A program made the translations under genes and the position numbers. The notes under the pieces were generated by a model. It saw only the letters and a program-made list of their open reading frames with translations. It searched no databases and was not told where the DNA came from. Of a DNA stretch of 64,000 nucleotides, positions 48,441 to 59,755 are shown in pieces (within the stretch, counting starts at the first letter, position 1; each line of letters opens with the position of its first letter). The stretch comes from Anseranas semipalmata. Taxonomy: Eukaryota > Chordata > Aves > Anseriformes > Anseranatidae. The stretch is taken from contig VXAA01003830.1 in NCBI GenBank assembly GCA_013399115.1, forward strand, positions 60,280 through 124,279. Reading direction: 5' to 3'.

Positions 48441-51205
48441 TTATCTTATTTAGTTTGATGTAGTGGGAAGAAGTAGAAGGCTATGTTATACGAAATGCTT
48501 TCTTGATTTATTGCAGAAATGGAACACTCAGCTCCAGTATCATTAGTTAGTCTCCACTGGACTATGAAATTGTAGCAATTACATTAATTAATGTTGGATA
48601 AAAGGCAACTAGACAAAAGAATGGAACTGAGAAGTCACTTGGAAATTCACTTTGCTTTCATTCTACTGCAAGTGTGAAACAAAGAAATCTCCTTTAGACC
48701 CCTCTCACAGCCCCACTGACTTGCCAGTTATGTTCCTCAGCTGAGCACAAGCACAACAAGGAAATATAACATTAGTAGCTTGGTAACGTGAATAATTCTA
48801 CCAAAGTGAAGAACAGAGTAAATCAGGAATAAGTGTTCCTAACATTAACAACTCACAACGGTTGAAATCTTGTGCATCCAGGAAAAGAATCAGCACTAAT
48901 TCCTAACCTAAAATGAGAGACTGCAGAATACAGCTACTCACAGGAGAACATCTAGGATCAGGCTTGGATTAGAAGAACAGAATCACCTACATATCTTCTT
49001 CCAGTTTGGTAGCCTTTACTAATACTTCTCCCCCTAGCATATGTTTTTTTCTTGTAGTGTATGTTTCTTTATATGGTTCAGAACAGCTGGTGACCAGTTC
49101 ATAGCTGCAGATAATTAGCTTTTAATTGTTGCCAGTTACGTTTTCACCTGTTCTACTTACAAATCCTTCCATCTTGTCAAATCCAATTACTGCTTTTAGA
49201 CCTTTTTCTGTAAGAACAGAGAATGGTAAAAAGCTCTTTATCAGGAGGAAATTAACTTGTTGTAAAGTAAGCTTTCCAGAAACATTTCAACTTGTGTTAA
49301 ATTACTACTAAACACATATGTGTATACATATATATATAAATGAATTGAGATCAACCTAGAGAAAATACACATACTGCTAAAAAAATGTTCGCATCAAAGC
49401 AATAGCCTTGAGCATCTATCTCTAGATACAAATGATGATTTTTCATCACTTCCATACAATTCTGAGTGTACATATTGCAGAGGTCATTTTTTTTTTTTCT
49501 TTTCTTACAGCATTTGCCAACTAAGAATGTAGTGGTACAATAAGTTCCACAGTGACTAGAAATACTATTTTCTCTCTCCAGGTCTGTCAGTCAGGTATGA
49601 TTAGGACCTGTCTGCAGGTCTAAATATGCAATACATACTAAAAGAGTACAGTTATTCCTCAATTCTGTGATTATCAGGATCACATCAGTGATGTCAGCCA
49701 TCTAAAAAGATCCCATGTAGATTATTTGCATGCTCCAAACCATAAAAAGACAAACACTGTGCAACAGAATAGTGGTAGGACTAAAGCCTATTTTATGGTC
49801 AAAGTAAGATTTTAGCAGAATATTCTGTAATGCGGTCATAGCTTTTTGGATACTGAATATGGAGGTGAGTGTTTTAATTTTTTTTTTAACAATAGCACAA
49901 GAAACCTGAGTTTTCTAATACTCGAACTTAGCATTGGTAGTTCTTCTCAAACTTTAACAAAGTCAAATTTTCATTGACTCTGTTAAGCTGAATAATTCTA
50001 AACAACATATTCTAAGGCTTGCTGGAATACTAAAATGATGTTGTTTTTTTTAAGTCATTTTTTCCCTTGCTTTGTGTGAACACAGGAGGACGTAGTACTC
50101 TATTTCTGTAACAGGGAAACACAAAACTCAGAGCTGTCCTGGGCATGTTTATTGTATTTGTTTTTTAGAGGAAGAAAATGCAGCCTAATTCCATAGTAAA
50201 AACAACCCTTAGGAAGCATGTGTATGCTCAAGAGTAGGGAATATCAAAGAAACTTCTAATTCTTGTTCTACTGAAGAAAGAGACCTACATCATGGCAGAA
50301 TCCCTAGAAACCCCATAGCTGTAGCAATGATTAGAGAGCATCAAGTGTAGCAAAACTTGGAGAAAATAATTTTTGAGAATTATATACATCGATCAGTGTA
50401 CCTGATTCTCATTTGTGTGGATTTTGGGAGCTCTAGAAGGAAGCCTCTAAAAGGTATTTTAATTCATCTAATACTTTTAAAAATACTTTTTCTCAATTAC
50501 AATGAATATACTGTGAATATAGAAGTTACTTATCACCATTTCAAGAACTAAAATACCCAAAGTTAAATTGGGTAAATCAGATTTAATTTTATCCAGTCAT
50601 AACTTTAAGCAATCTTCCAGTAAATGTATGAATTACTGGGAATACAAGCAGCAAAGCTTATAAAAAAAATAGGGTGCATCCTCACTGGGCTTGAACACCA
50701 TGAAGCCTGCAATATAATTGTTTTTACTGTTCAGGTGAAAGGACACATGGCTTGTGCTGCTGGGATGTGTGTCTGGAACGCTGCTGAGAATCCAGAAGCA
50801 AAGAAGCTGTTGGGAAGTTGCTGCTGGTTCTCTCTGTGACTGAGAGACAACAACTGCTCTCTTTACTTTTGGGTTTTCAAGCCTACTCTGATTCTGTATT
50901 GTCACATTAGTTTAGGCTTCTATTGAGAGTTAACTTTCTCGTGTGTTGTTTTGTACCTAGGTAAAATCTGACTGAATCAGAATGGCTTACTTGGTGTGAG
51001 AGCATGGGATTAGCTCAAGTATGTGTCCCGTACCCATTCGTAGAATGAACTTCTTCATCACCTGTCTGAAATCCAATGACTTCCATTTATCCAAACAGCT
51101 GGAATGGGTCCTCACGTCTTGCCCAAAGCTGATTACCTTCAATGTCTACCTTAAAATCTGGCTGTTAGAAAGCAGCCATCTTATTTCTAAGGTAACTCTT
51201 AAAAA
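48440..51205. other. Noncoding AT-rich sequence, no gene recognised
   Basis: Only chance open frames of 60-90 codons and two T runs (near 49488-49501 and 49879-49888). Confidence 0.65.
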
Positions 51206-51209
51206 CATA

Positions 51210-51965
51210 CAAAGGCAAATGCCAAGCCCTGCACATGAGGGGTGTGTGTTTGTGTGTGTTATTGCAGGGCTATTACAGGCTGTGGGGGCTGTTCACTTGG
51301 AAAGCACTTTGACAGGAAAGGACCTGGGGGTCCTGTTCAACAACAAGTTGAATGTGAACCAACACTTGTGGCCTTCATGTATGGATAAAAGCTGACGGTA
51401 TGCTGGGCTCTATCACAACAGTATAGTCAACAGGTTGAAGGAAGTGATTAGTCCTCTCGTTTTAGCACTGGTGAGACCACCTTTCAAAAATTGTGCCCAA
51501 TTCTGGGCTCCAAGTATAAGACTGACAAATTGAAGTAAGTCCAGTGGAGGGCCAGCAGGGTGGTAAGGGGACAGAGCATGTGGTATATGAGCAACTGTAG
51601 ACACACAAGCACCTGGTATATGAGGAGCTGGGTTTGTTTAGCCCAGAGATAAGAAGGTTTAAGGGGGCATGTAAGTGCTATTTTTAACTACCTGATGGGT
51701 AGTTACAGAGAGTTATAGACCGATACTCTTCTTGGTGGTACATTGCAAAAGCTTAAAGAGCAACATGCACAAACTGCAGTAGAGAAATTAAAAATGGTTC
51801 TCCGTGAGGGGGTCAGACATTGAAACAGAGGCCCAGAGATGCTGCATAATCTCCTTCTTTGGAGATACTACAAAGTCAACTGGATAAGACTGAGAAATCT
51901 TCAGTAATTTTGAAGTTTTACCTGCTTTGGCAAGAGGTGGCACCAGCCACTTCAGAGATCTCTGT
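51210..51965 (+). mobile_element. CR1 LINE fragment, ORF2 3' end and 3' UTR
   Basis: In order: AAAGGCAAATGCCAAGCCCTGCA, GGACCTGGGGGTCCTGTTCA, ACAACAAGTTGAATGTGAAC, GGTATGCTGGGCTCTATCAC, TAGCACTGGTGAGACCACC, CAATTCTGGGCTCCAAGTAT, CAGTGGAGGGCCAGCAGGGT, GAGGAGCTGGGTTTGTTTAG, CTTTGGAGATACTACAAAGTC. This is the C-terminal reverse-transcriptase region and 3' UTR of a bird CR1. Frames are broken: the 124-codon frame at 51021-51395 crosses the edge and then stops. 5'-truncated, as is usual for CR1; the 3' end is blurred near 51965. Confidence 0.85.
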
Positions 51966-53370
51966 TATTTGCTGAACCTGTTCTGCCTCACGGACAAAGA
52001 AGGGCTTCCAGAGCTCTTCAGGCTACCAGGCAGTTTGTCTGCATCTGGCAAGAGTTTAAGAGGTTCTGGAGTTAACAACCCTGTGCCCATCGTAGAGGGC
52101 ATGAATGACCTGTAAGAGCTTTCCTGCTTTTGGTGATGGACCTCTATGGGGAGAGATAATCAAGAAAGGAAAGAGCCCAGCAGTTCTTCAGCATTTTCTG
52201 TCCTTGTATTTGGGGCATTTACACAGTGACCTTGGCTCAGACACTGACAGGGTTGAGGCAGATAAGGGAGTCAGTGCCCTTACACTGGGGCATGTTTGAC
52301 ACAGATGGGTGGGTTGAGGTGTGTGTTCAGTCTTGCCAAAACCCAATATAGATGCAATTGGCATGAATCAGGAGCAATCTAAGGCCTATTTTATAAAAGT
52401 AACTGGTTTATCTGGAAAAGAAAAACAAACAAACAAAAAAACAGACTGAGAGTCAGTGCTATGCACAGCACCACCGTTTATCAGCTACTTCATAGAAGGA
52501 CATGCTTGCAGAGCTTTATTTCCAGGTCAGTAATGTACCAAGAGGCAAAGCATGGAAGGAGATGCTTACAAACTTTGTTGACAAAGGTAACAATCTGCCA
52601 ACAGCAGGCACCGCCTGTGTAGCACTGGATTTCTGGATTTTGCTACCTACATGTTGCAGGAACAGCACATTGGTAGCACTGCCTAATCTTGGATAAAACT
52701 TAATCTTGGATAAACAGCTGTTGGTAGAAGTTTATCCCTCGGGGTCTGTGCCCAGCAGTCAGTGTGAGTGGCTGCTGCCAGCAAGAGTCTCCAGACACAC
52801 ACAAGTGATGTTCACACACAAGTGATGTGCATGGAGGCTTTGTGACTCCTCAGCATCCCCAGTGGGGCTTTGGCACCCCATTCAGTGAGGCAGGAGGGTT
52901 GGGGACACTGTATGCAAAGCTGCTGGGATGAGGTATGTAATTAAGGGGCAAGATTATGTACTTGGAGGCACAGGAACATAGTTGGAAGGATAATGTTGAG
53001 AATCTGCCTTTGGAGGCTTATTTGGAAATAATTGGGAAAAGTAATGGATTGGGACAATATTGCACTAAAATACAAGTAGAAAAGGGAAAGTAAGGAAATA
53101 CATGTTTGAGAGGGTGGTCTGCTGGATGTTTTCAGTGGCTACTTGAATTATGCACCTCTGCTTGGGTACCTAAAAAAGATATTAACAAGAATGCAAGAAC
53201 GGTTGTACTGGCAGCTGGATGGATACATCCAGATTGTAGAAATGTGCTACAGGCCTCTGCGTGCCCAAGGCAGTTCTTAACCGAGACAGCTCTAGTGATT
53301 AGTCAGGCTAGCAAGCAACCTGCTTATAGAAGAACAGGTTTGAATGGTCACAAAAATCTGCAGCTAAGAG
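51966..53370. other. Noncoding sequence, somewhat GC-richer, no gene recognised
   Basis: Frames up to 93 codons with no recognised protein. Two small tandem duplications (17-bp TAATCTTGGATAAAACT at 52684-52717 and an ACACACAAGTGATG repeat at 52796-52828) and an AAAC tract at 52423-52441. Confidence 0.6.
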
Positions 53371-53374
53371 GAAG

Positions 53375-53516
53375 GATAGTCTTGTAGATCAGCACTGGAC
53401 TAGAACATCAGAGATTTGGTTTCAACAAAAGGCCTATATGATCTTGGACAAATTATCCAGTCCTTTTGCACCTTAGTGTTCTATTCCCAAATAGTAGAAA
53501 ATAGGGAAAAAAAAGT
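53375..53516 (+). mobile_element. MIR-like CORE-SINE relic
   Basis: Runs AGATCAGCACTGGACTAGAA, ATTTGGTTTCAACAAAAGGC, TATGATCTTGGACAAATTAT, CCTTTTGCACCTTAGTGTTC, AATAGTAGAAAATAGGG. This corresponds in order to the MIR head, the 'tgtgaccttgggcaagtcac' core and the 'cctcagtttcc..tctgtaaaatgggg' section. Roughly 140 bp preserved. Confidence 0.75.
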
Positions 53517-53581
53517 ACAAAATAGGAAAATATAAGAGGAAAAAAATCTCTTTTTCATTTTTTTTTTTCTGTTTATTTGAG

Positions 53582-53621
<40 letters not shown>

Positions 53622-54528
53622 ACTTCTATGAATGCAGGATTCAAGTCTCGGATTAAAAATTTTTTAGAGCAGAAGCTGTTCATCCTCAACAAAATGAGGC
53701 TTTGATTTTATTTGGGGCCTCTAGACATTATCACAATAGCATTGTAAGCCCTTCTCCTGGCTTGCTGGGGGAACCACAGTGATTCGTCTGACTCCATGGA
53801 GCAGTTTGTCACCTCCCTTCTGAATTGTAGTGAGAAAAAAGACTTGTACATTCTATTTTCAGCTCTTCACTGGTTTGCTGTATGTCCATAATTGCAACAG
53901 AACACCCTACCACAGAGAACATGAAAAGGGTTACTTAAGGGTAACTCAGAAAAATATCCTAATAAAATTAAAACCCTTCCACAAAATCCCCAAGGGAAAA
54001 GATACGGAAAGAGAAAACTACAGTGGAGCGGGTCTCCTGTCTCCTCACTTTATAAAAAGCAAATTCTTGAGAAGAAACATTTTATTACTGGGAATGGGAG
54101 AAGTTCCCTGGACTCTCTGCTTCGGCAGCAGTTGCAGAGGGTTGCAGTCCTAGATCACACCAGCAGGCTTCACAGAGAAGCAATTAATAGCCTCAAACAG
54201 CACCATATGAGTACAACTGCATGGAGTACATTTGTACCATGCAGTCAAGTTGACTCTCAGTGCATTAGATCTAGACCCAACAACAATATATTCCAGGCAC
54301 TATGTCACTGTGCTGAGGCTAAATTAGACTCAGGGCTGTGCAACCCTTAACTGTTCAAGGATGCAGGCACTTTACACTGTACTGTGCATTGAAGATGCTT
54401 CAGTAAGTACCTTGCATGGAGCTGTACAGTCTTGTGCTATTCTCACTGGTGCCTAGAAAATGTTAACTGAGGATTTGAAGCCAAAAGGAGGTGAAGGCAG
54501 TCCTATACTAATAAGGCATAGAAAGTAG
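53517..54528. other. Noncoding sequence, no gene recognised
   Basis: Contains a TA microsatellite and a 107-codon chance frame (53830-54153) with no motif I recognise. Confidence 0.6.
53586..53615. repeat. (TA)15 microsatellite
   Basis: Fifteen uninterrupted TA units. Confidence 0.95.
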
Positions 54529-54590
54529 ATCATAGAATCATAGAATATTCCAAGTTGGAAGGGACCCACAAGGATCGAGTCCAACTCCTG
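54529..54590 (-). mobile_element. CR1 LINE 3' tip
   Basis: On the + strand ATCATAGAATCATAGAATATTCC then GTTGGAAGGGACCCACAAGG and GAGTCCAACTCCTG, the reverse complement of a bird CR1 3' end with its ATTCTATGAT repeat terminus. Only about 62 bp long, strongly 5'-truncated. The wording suits a younger neoavian CR1 subfamily. Confidence 0.92.
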
Positions 54591-54664
54591 AATAGATAGA
54601 GCTAAGATCTGTCAATAGAGTGGAACTCTAAGAAGAGTTAGGTTGATTTATATAAGGACTATTT

Positions 54665-54750
54665 TTAAGCCCAGATTTTCAAAAGATTTGGGTGCATCAG
54701 TATTTTGGCTATGCATCTTGAGGCATCTTTAGATTTTCTCTTCTCAATAG
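54665..54750. repeat. Possible fragment of an old palindromic repeat
   Basis: CCCAGATTTTCAAAAGATTTGG followed by ATCTTGAGGCATCTTTAGATTTTC recalls the 'gattttcaaag...cttgagacacctt' repeats common in sauropsid genomes. Inverted GATTTTC/GAAAATC ends are not clear, so confidence is low. Confidence 0.3.
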
Positions 54751-54837
54751 CAAACAGCTTGAGACTTCAAACTGGGAGTCTTCAACTGAGACACTTGATA
54801 TTCCTGATCAACTTGAAAACCTTAGTCCAGCTGAGTT

Positions 54838-54853
54838 TGTTGTTGTTGTTGTT
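54838..54853. repeat. (TTG)n microsatellite
   Basis: Five TTG units. Confidence 0.8.
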
Positions 54854-55001
54854 CTTTTATCTGTAAATAATAACCTATGTCTGTCTCTGTGTGTATATAT
54901 ATGTATATTTTTAAATAAAGTGTTCTTCAAGCATCCTTTTAATGACTTGTTTTATGACCCACAAATCCTGTATTACAGATACAGTAGCTCAAGATTTTGG
55001 A

Positions 55002-55085
55002 GCTCACTTGTCTTTTCCTGCCTCAGCTTTCTTAGGTATAAAATGGAGAAAGTAAAACTTGCCTCATAAGGTATGTTTTAATCCA
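55002..55085 (+). mobile_element. MIR-like CORE-SINE relic (middle part)
   Basis: CTGCCTCAGCTTTCTTAGGT, ATAAAATGGAGAAAGTAAAA, CTTGCCTCATAAGG: the MIR 'cctcagtttccccatctgtaaaatggggataataatacctacctcatagg' section in order. Confidence 0.7.
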
Positions 55086-55094
55086 TTAGCATTG

Positions 55095-58000
55095 TATAGA
55101 GTCACTCTTGGAGAATTTCCGATACCTAGTGTTAAAGATCAAGTACTTCACATTGCTAAAAATATTATATGAAATGGTAAAGTTAAAATGCACAATATAA
55201 AATAACACTTCACTCTGGGCCTTAGGACAGTAGCCTCTTTCATAATAGTCAGTTCCAAATGTATGGGCAGATGGGCAGATATGCTGTTTCTCAATAGAAT
55301 CACTGACTGTTAAAAGGGTGTTTCCTTGAAATTGACTTTGTGTCATGCATTGGCCAGCTTTTATTATAAAGGCTAGATTCTTCTTTGCTCAGTCCTATTA
55401 TGCTCTTCACACCTATTTCTGAACGATTCACACACCTCCAACTCTCCCTGGCGCTGAGTCAGCGTGCAAGCCATGTTGTGTCTTTCTTAATTGGTTTGAT
55501 GGTTTCCTGTAACACGCACTTTTGTGTTTGTGGAGAAACAGGCTTATTAAGTAATTACGCATGCTTAAAATCAGAACTCTCCAAAGAAAGACGTGAATCC
55601 TAATGTTGTATGCTTGTTTCTGGAGACTGAGATGTTAGGTCTAAGATGAATGGCCAAAGGCAAATTTATATGTGACAATATAAGGTATTTTGGCAGGGGA
55701 AGGGCAAAGACTGCGCAATCAGCTGGTCGGTTTATACTCTGCATTGTCCTTTGCACTTCACTGAGCACACAGCCAGAGACAGCTCAGGCTGTGAGATAAG
55801 CTGAAATCAAGTGTGATTTCTGAACCAGCTCCAGAATTTCAGGACCCATGGCCCTAGAGGTTAGCATGTGCCTCTAGGGGTGCTTAGCCACCTCTAAGGA
55901 TACAGAGCCTCATGCTGCCCAGAAAGACCGTGCCCATACTATGTGCAATACCTGGGTCTCTCTCTGAGGGCCCCTATGACTGACTTCTTTGTTCAGCATC
56001 AATTACGTGATACTAACACCAAGGCAGATGGGCTGTATGTTGTATGGGCATGTGCATGCCTTCTGCTCATGCAAAGTTTATCTCGAACTTGCATCTGAGT
56101 GGAGGTGAGTTCAGCCTTGAGTATGACCCACAAATGCCATAAAGCCACTGAGACCTGTTTCTGAGGTCAGGTTGTAGGGTATCTTATCTCTATCTGTAAT
56201 TATGACCATTTTATTCCAATCCGATACCACTGACAAAGACAGTGGCTGTTCCCTACTATTATAGATGTAGTTGGTTGTATAATAACCAGGATTGGACTTT
56301 AAAAAGGGAGGTAAGAAACCTGAAGTATCCACTGGCAATATCTTTTAAAGGCTCACAAGGATGGCAACTTTCAGATCTGCCAAGTGTCCGTGAAAGGAAA
56401 AAGCTTGTGTGGTTAAAAATAAGAATCATAACATGAAGTTTCACTTAATGTGGATGACTTCCAATGCCACCCTTTGCTTATTCCCTGGTCAAAAAGTAAA
56501 GCTTAGACTTCCACGTTCTCCAAGTTAAACTGATCCTTCTCAGCCCAGGCTCCTAAAGGAAGAAAATATAACAGATAGAAAAAAGTGCTTTTTGTCTATT
56601 TTTATGTTCACAAAAGTTACATTAGTCTCTCTATCTTTAGACTGTATCATTTCCTAGTAATGAAAGAGTTAAGGATGATGATTAACATAGGCAGGACAAA
56701 TATCAACTGTAAACTAGGAATGAATGGCACATGTTTGGTGGGAATGATGACAACAGTGATGTTGACTGTAGGACAAGGACTCCTCTGGTCTTAGCTGAAG
56801 GGAGGCGGGGAGAGGTCTGGGCTGAGCTGCTGAAAGGGCATGGGCAAGTCAGCTGGGTAATGGCCATGGATTGGTAATTGTATCTGGGGAGTGACTTCCT
56901 AGCCTGGACCTAAATTTACAGTATGTTCAGCCAAAAGCTAAGGGACCACCAAGTTCCAAATAAAAATTGCTTAAGTCTAAAAAGGTTGATTTGACAATTT
57001 CTTTCATTGCTGAAGACTGGATTATAGTGGCAGAACAGGCATAACATGCAGGCACCAAACGTACTGCAATGAAACCACAGAGTGTAGTTGGGACACTGTG
57101 ATATTTGGATGCCGTCTGCAAGCCTAGAAGAGCCTAAGGCTTATTCTGCTTAGGATCAGGTCAGTGACTGGTTAGTTGACAACACGAGATCTAGCCAGCA
57201 TCAGAATTACAGGCTGTGAGATCCCCAGAACCTCTCACATTCCACACTGTGTACCTTACGTTCATTAGGTCTCAGGTTGAACTGAAAAAGTTTGCTTCTG
57301 TGTTGGCCCCAGCATTGCTTAATAGTCACTGATTTATCCTTTGTTGTCTATTACTCCCACTAGGTAAGATTTATAAATAGCTCTTGCTGAACATTTATAT
57401 TTTTCTGTTCCTACATCATCCTTGTCCATCAAAGCAGCCAACACACCCATATTATTTTTATGTAATTAAGTTTTCCATTTTAATTTCAGTGACCTCCCTC
57501 AGATTGGCCCTCTCCCACAGGCAAAGTGATTATAAGGCAGACAGTGCTACCTCAGCATAATATTATTTAGATGTGGTCACTAACCAAACCCCCAGATACC
57601 CACCTCAGCTCAACTCAGCATCCAAATTCATTTCTGAAACTCAAGAATAGTAATCATGAAATGGTCTGAATATAACTATTCAAATCTACTAGCACCCAAA
57701 TCTAAAGTGGATTCACTAAAATTCTGAACCTGAATCCATGGGATGAATAATACATTACTCTTCATGTATAAAGTACGGTATGTTTCTTAGCGACTACTGT
57801 GAAACTCTTCTCATTCTCTCAACTGTATGATTTCCTATGCTTTTTTCCACCTTTGTCAGGTAAGCCATGAATTACAAATCTTCCCTTGGTGGATGTTGCT
57901 GAAGCCCTGGTACTGTCATATTTACAAGGCTGGTTTGAGGATAGTTGGGAATATGGTAGCCAGTGTTTTCTTCAATTCTCTTTTACCATTCCTATTCTTC

Positions 58001-58940
58001 CTACAGATGGGAATATCTAATATCTAGTCTTGGATCCCATATCAGATTTATTCATAGCACTGCATACCATGGAGGTAATGATACACACTTCTTATGGTGT
58101 GCTGGCTGCTGTGGAACACAGTCTTTTATGGACTCTGATATTGTAGCCATGTTGAATGAATATCGCTTCTTGGTTCTGTATTCTGTTCCTTTTTAACATG
58201 GAGTAGCATCTTTTTCTTTCTTTTTTTTCTTTCCTTTTTTTTACCCCCCGCTTATGCCCCCCCTCTCCCCCCAATGGGTAGCTGTCCTGGCATGAAGTTT
58301 TCAGCAATTTTTTCCATAAATAATCCTCCCAGATAAATCTTTTCCTCAGCCTGCATGCTGGTTCACAATGGTTCTTTTTTAGCACATTTTTCCCCAGAGA
58401 AGCACAATGAAATTTATTAATGTTTTTAAGCACAGTCAGTTTGTATTCAGATAGTATTTCTGTACAGTCAGTTTTGCAACAGAATATTCATTTAGTATGG
58501 GGTAGCACTGCAGAGGCAGAAGGATGTTGTTCACAGCCTGCATCCCTATAACTGTAGTCAGTTGGCCTTATGTTTCTAGGGCTTTCAGCAGCAAACTAGG
58601 TCAGTGGGGCCCTCTACATCAAAGCTTCTCCTTAGACACTGTAAATCGCATGCTTTTATACTATTCCTACTGTACACTGTGTTCTTCTGTAATTATAAAT
58701 GTATGTTTCCCATCACCACAAAGACTTCACATTGCTCAAAGGAAATCTCTCTTCAAAGGCTTTAAACTGTTGAAGGGCAGGCCCCCTTCTGAGAGCTACC
58801 ATTGCTTCGGGTGATTCCTTCTTTAACTCATCCACAGTAGAACCACCAGCCAATTCAACTGGCCTGCATCACACCGTGTCTGAACTGGCCTCCGGGTTGC
58901 ATTTCAGCATTGGAAGTCGCATTGCTGAATTTAAAAATGC
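55095..58940. other. Noncoding sequence, no gene recognised
   Basis: Open frames up to 113 codons on both strands, the largest (58092-58433, - strand) running through a pyrimidine-rich tract and Lys-rich as a result. No RNA gene or transposon was recognised. Confidence 0.6.
58210..58273. repeat. Pyrimidine-rich T/C tract
   Basis: T-rich with scattered C, passing into CCCCCC(G/T) runs. It gives a long homopyrimidine strand. Confidence 0.8.
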
Positions 58941-58945
58941 AGACA

Positions 58946-59072
58946 GAAAAGAAAAAGAAAAAGAAAAAGAAAAGAAAAGAAAAGAAAAGAAAAGAAAAGA
59001 AAAGAAAAGAAAAGAAAAGAAAAGAAAAGAAAAGAAAAGAAAAGAAAAGAAAAGAAAAGAAAAGAAAAAGAA
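58946..59072. repeat. (GAAAA)n microsatellite
   Basis: A few GAAAAA units then about 20 uninterrupted GAAAA units, 127 bp in all. The Lys-Glu-rich and Phe-rich frames on the two strands are products of it and are not genes. Confidence 0.97.
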
Positions 59073-59680
59073 CCATTGTACTCATACTTAGTTTGTACTG
59101 AAAACGTGGGACTTGAGCTACTTAATGTTCTTTCCCAGCTCAAATTTAGGAGAAGAGATCTGTTTCTCTGATAAGAGAACACATTATGTTTTCGTTTGTT
59201 AGTTGCACATTAAAGAAAGTGAGAATTAAAAGGATGCATTAGTGGAAAAATAAAAAAAAAAACTCAGAGAAAGGCAGCAGGGAATATACAGAGAGAAATG
59301 TTGTTATAAATTAATTTTATAAAGATATGTATATGGGTGTGTATCTATATATATATAAATGAATGTATAATGACCTATATATGTACGTAACTAAAATAAA
59401 AACTCTGAAAACATTTCCTTCTATGATAGCACTTACTACCATGAGTAATTCTACCGTAGCTAATGTTTTCTTCTAGGTAATGATTTACTCATGACAGCAA
59501 GCACTAATAAATATTTGCAGGATTGGGACTTAAAATTAAGGTATATTTAATACCAACACTTGAAACTCATACTTGAAAAGCAGTCATGAATGAAGATAAT
59601 TAAGCATGCTATAGCAGTAGCCACACACTATATTAGTTTTATAACTAATTATATATGAAAATTAGGAGTTATCTGCCTCA
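59073..59680. other. Noncoding AT-rich sequence
   Basis: Short poly-A (59250-59261) and a TATA-rich stretch (59326-59358). Nothing else seen. Confidence 0.65.
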
Positions 59681-59755
59681 CATTCTTTACAAAAGTGGGC
59701 CTGTGGTTTGCTAAGGTCACACAAGAATGTTATGACACATCAATAACCCAGTTTT
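59681..59755 (-). mobile_element. MIR-like CORE-SINE relic (partial)
   Basis: On the + strand CATTCTTTACAAAAGTGGGC, then TTTGCTAAGGTCACACAAG and a CATCAATAACCCAG end match the reverse complement of MIR ('cattttacagatg...ttgcccaaggtcacacag...gaacccag'). Confidence 0.6.

Noticed and set aside
58855..59182. Lys/Glu-rich and Phe/Leu-rich frames
   Set aside because: Direct translation of the (GAAAA)n microsatellite.
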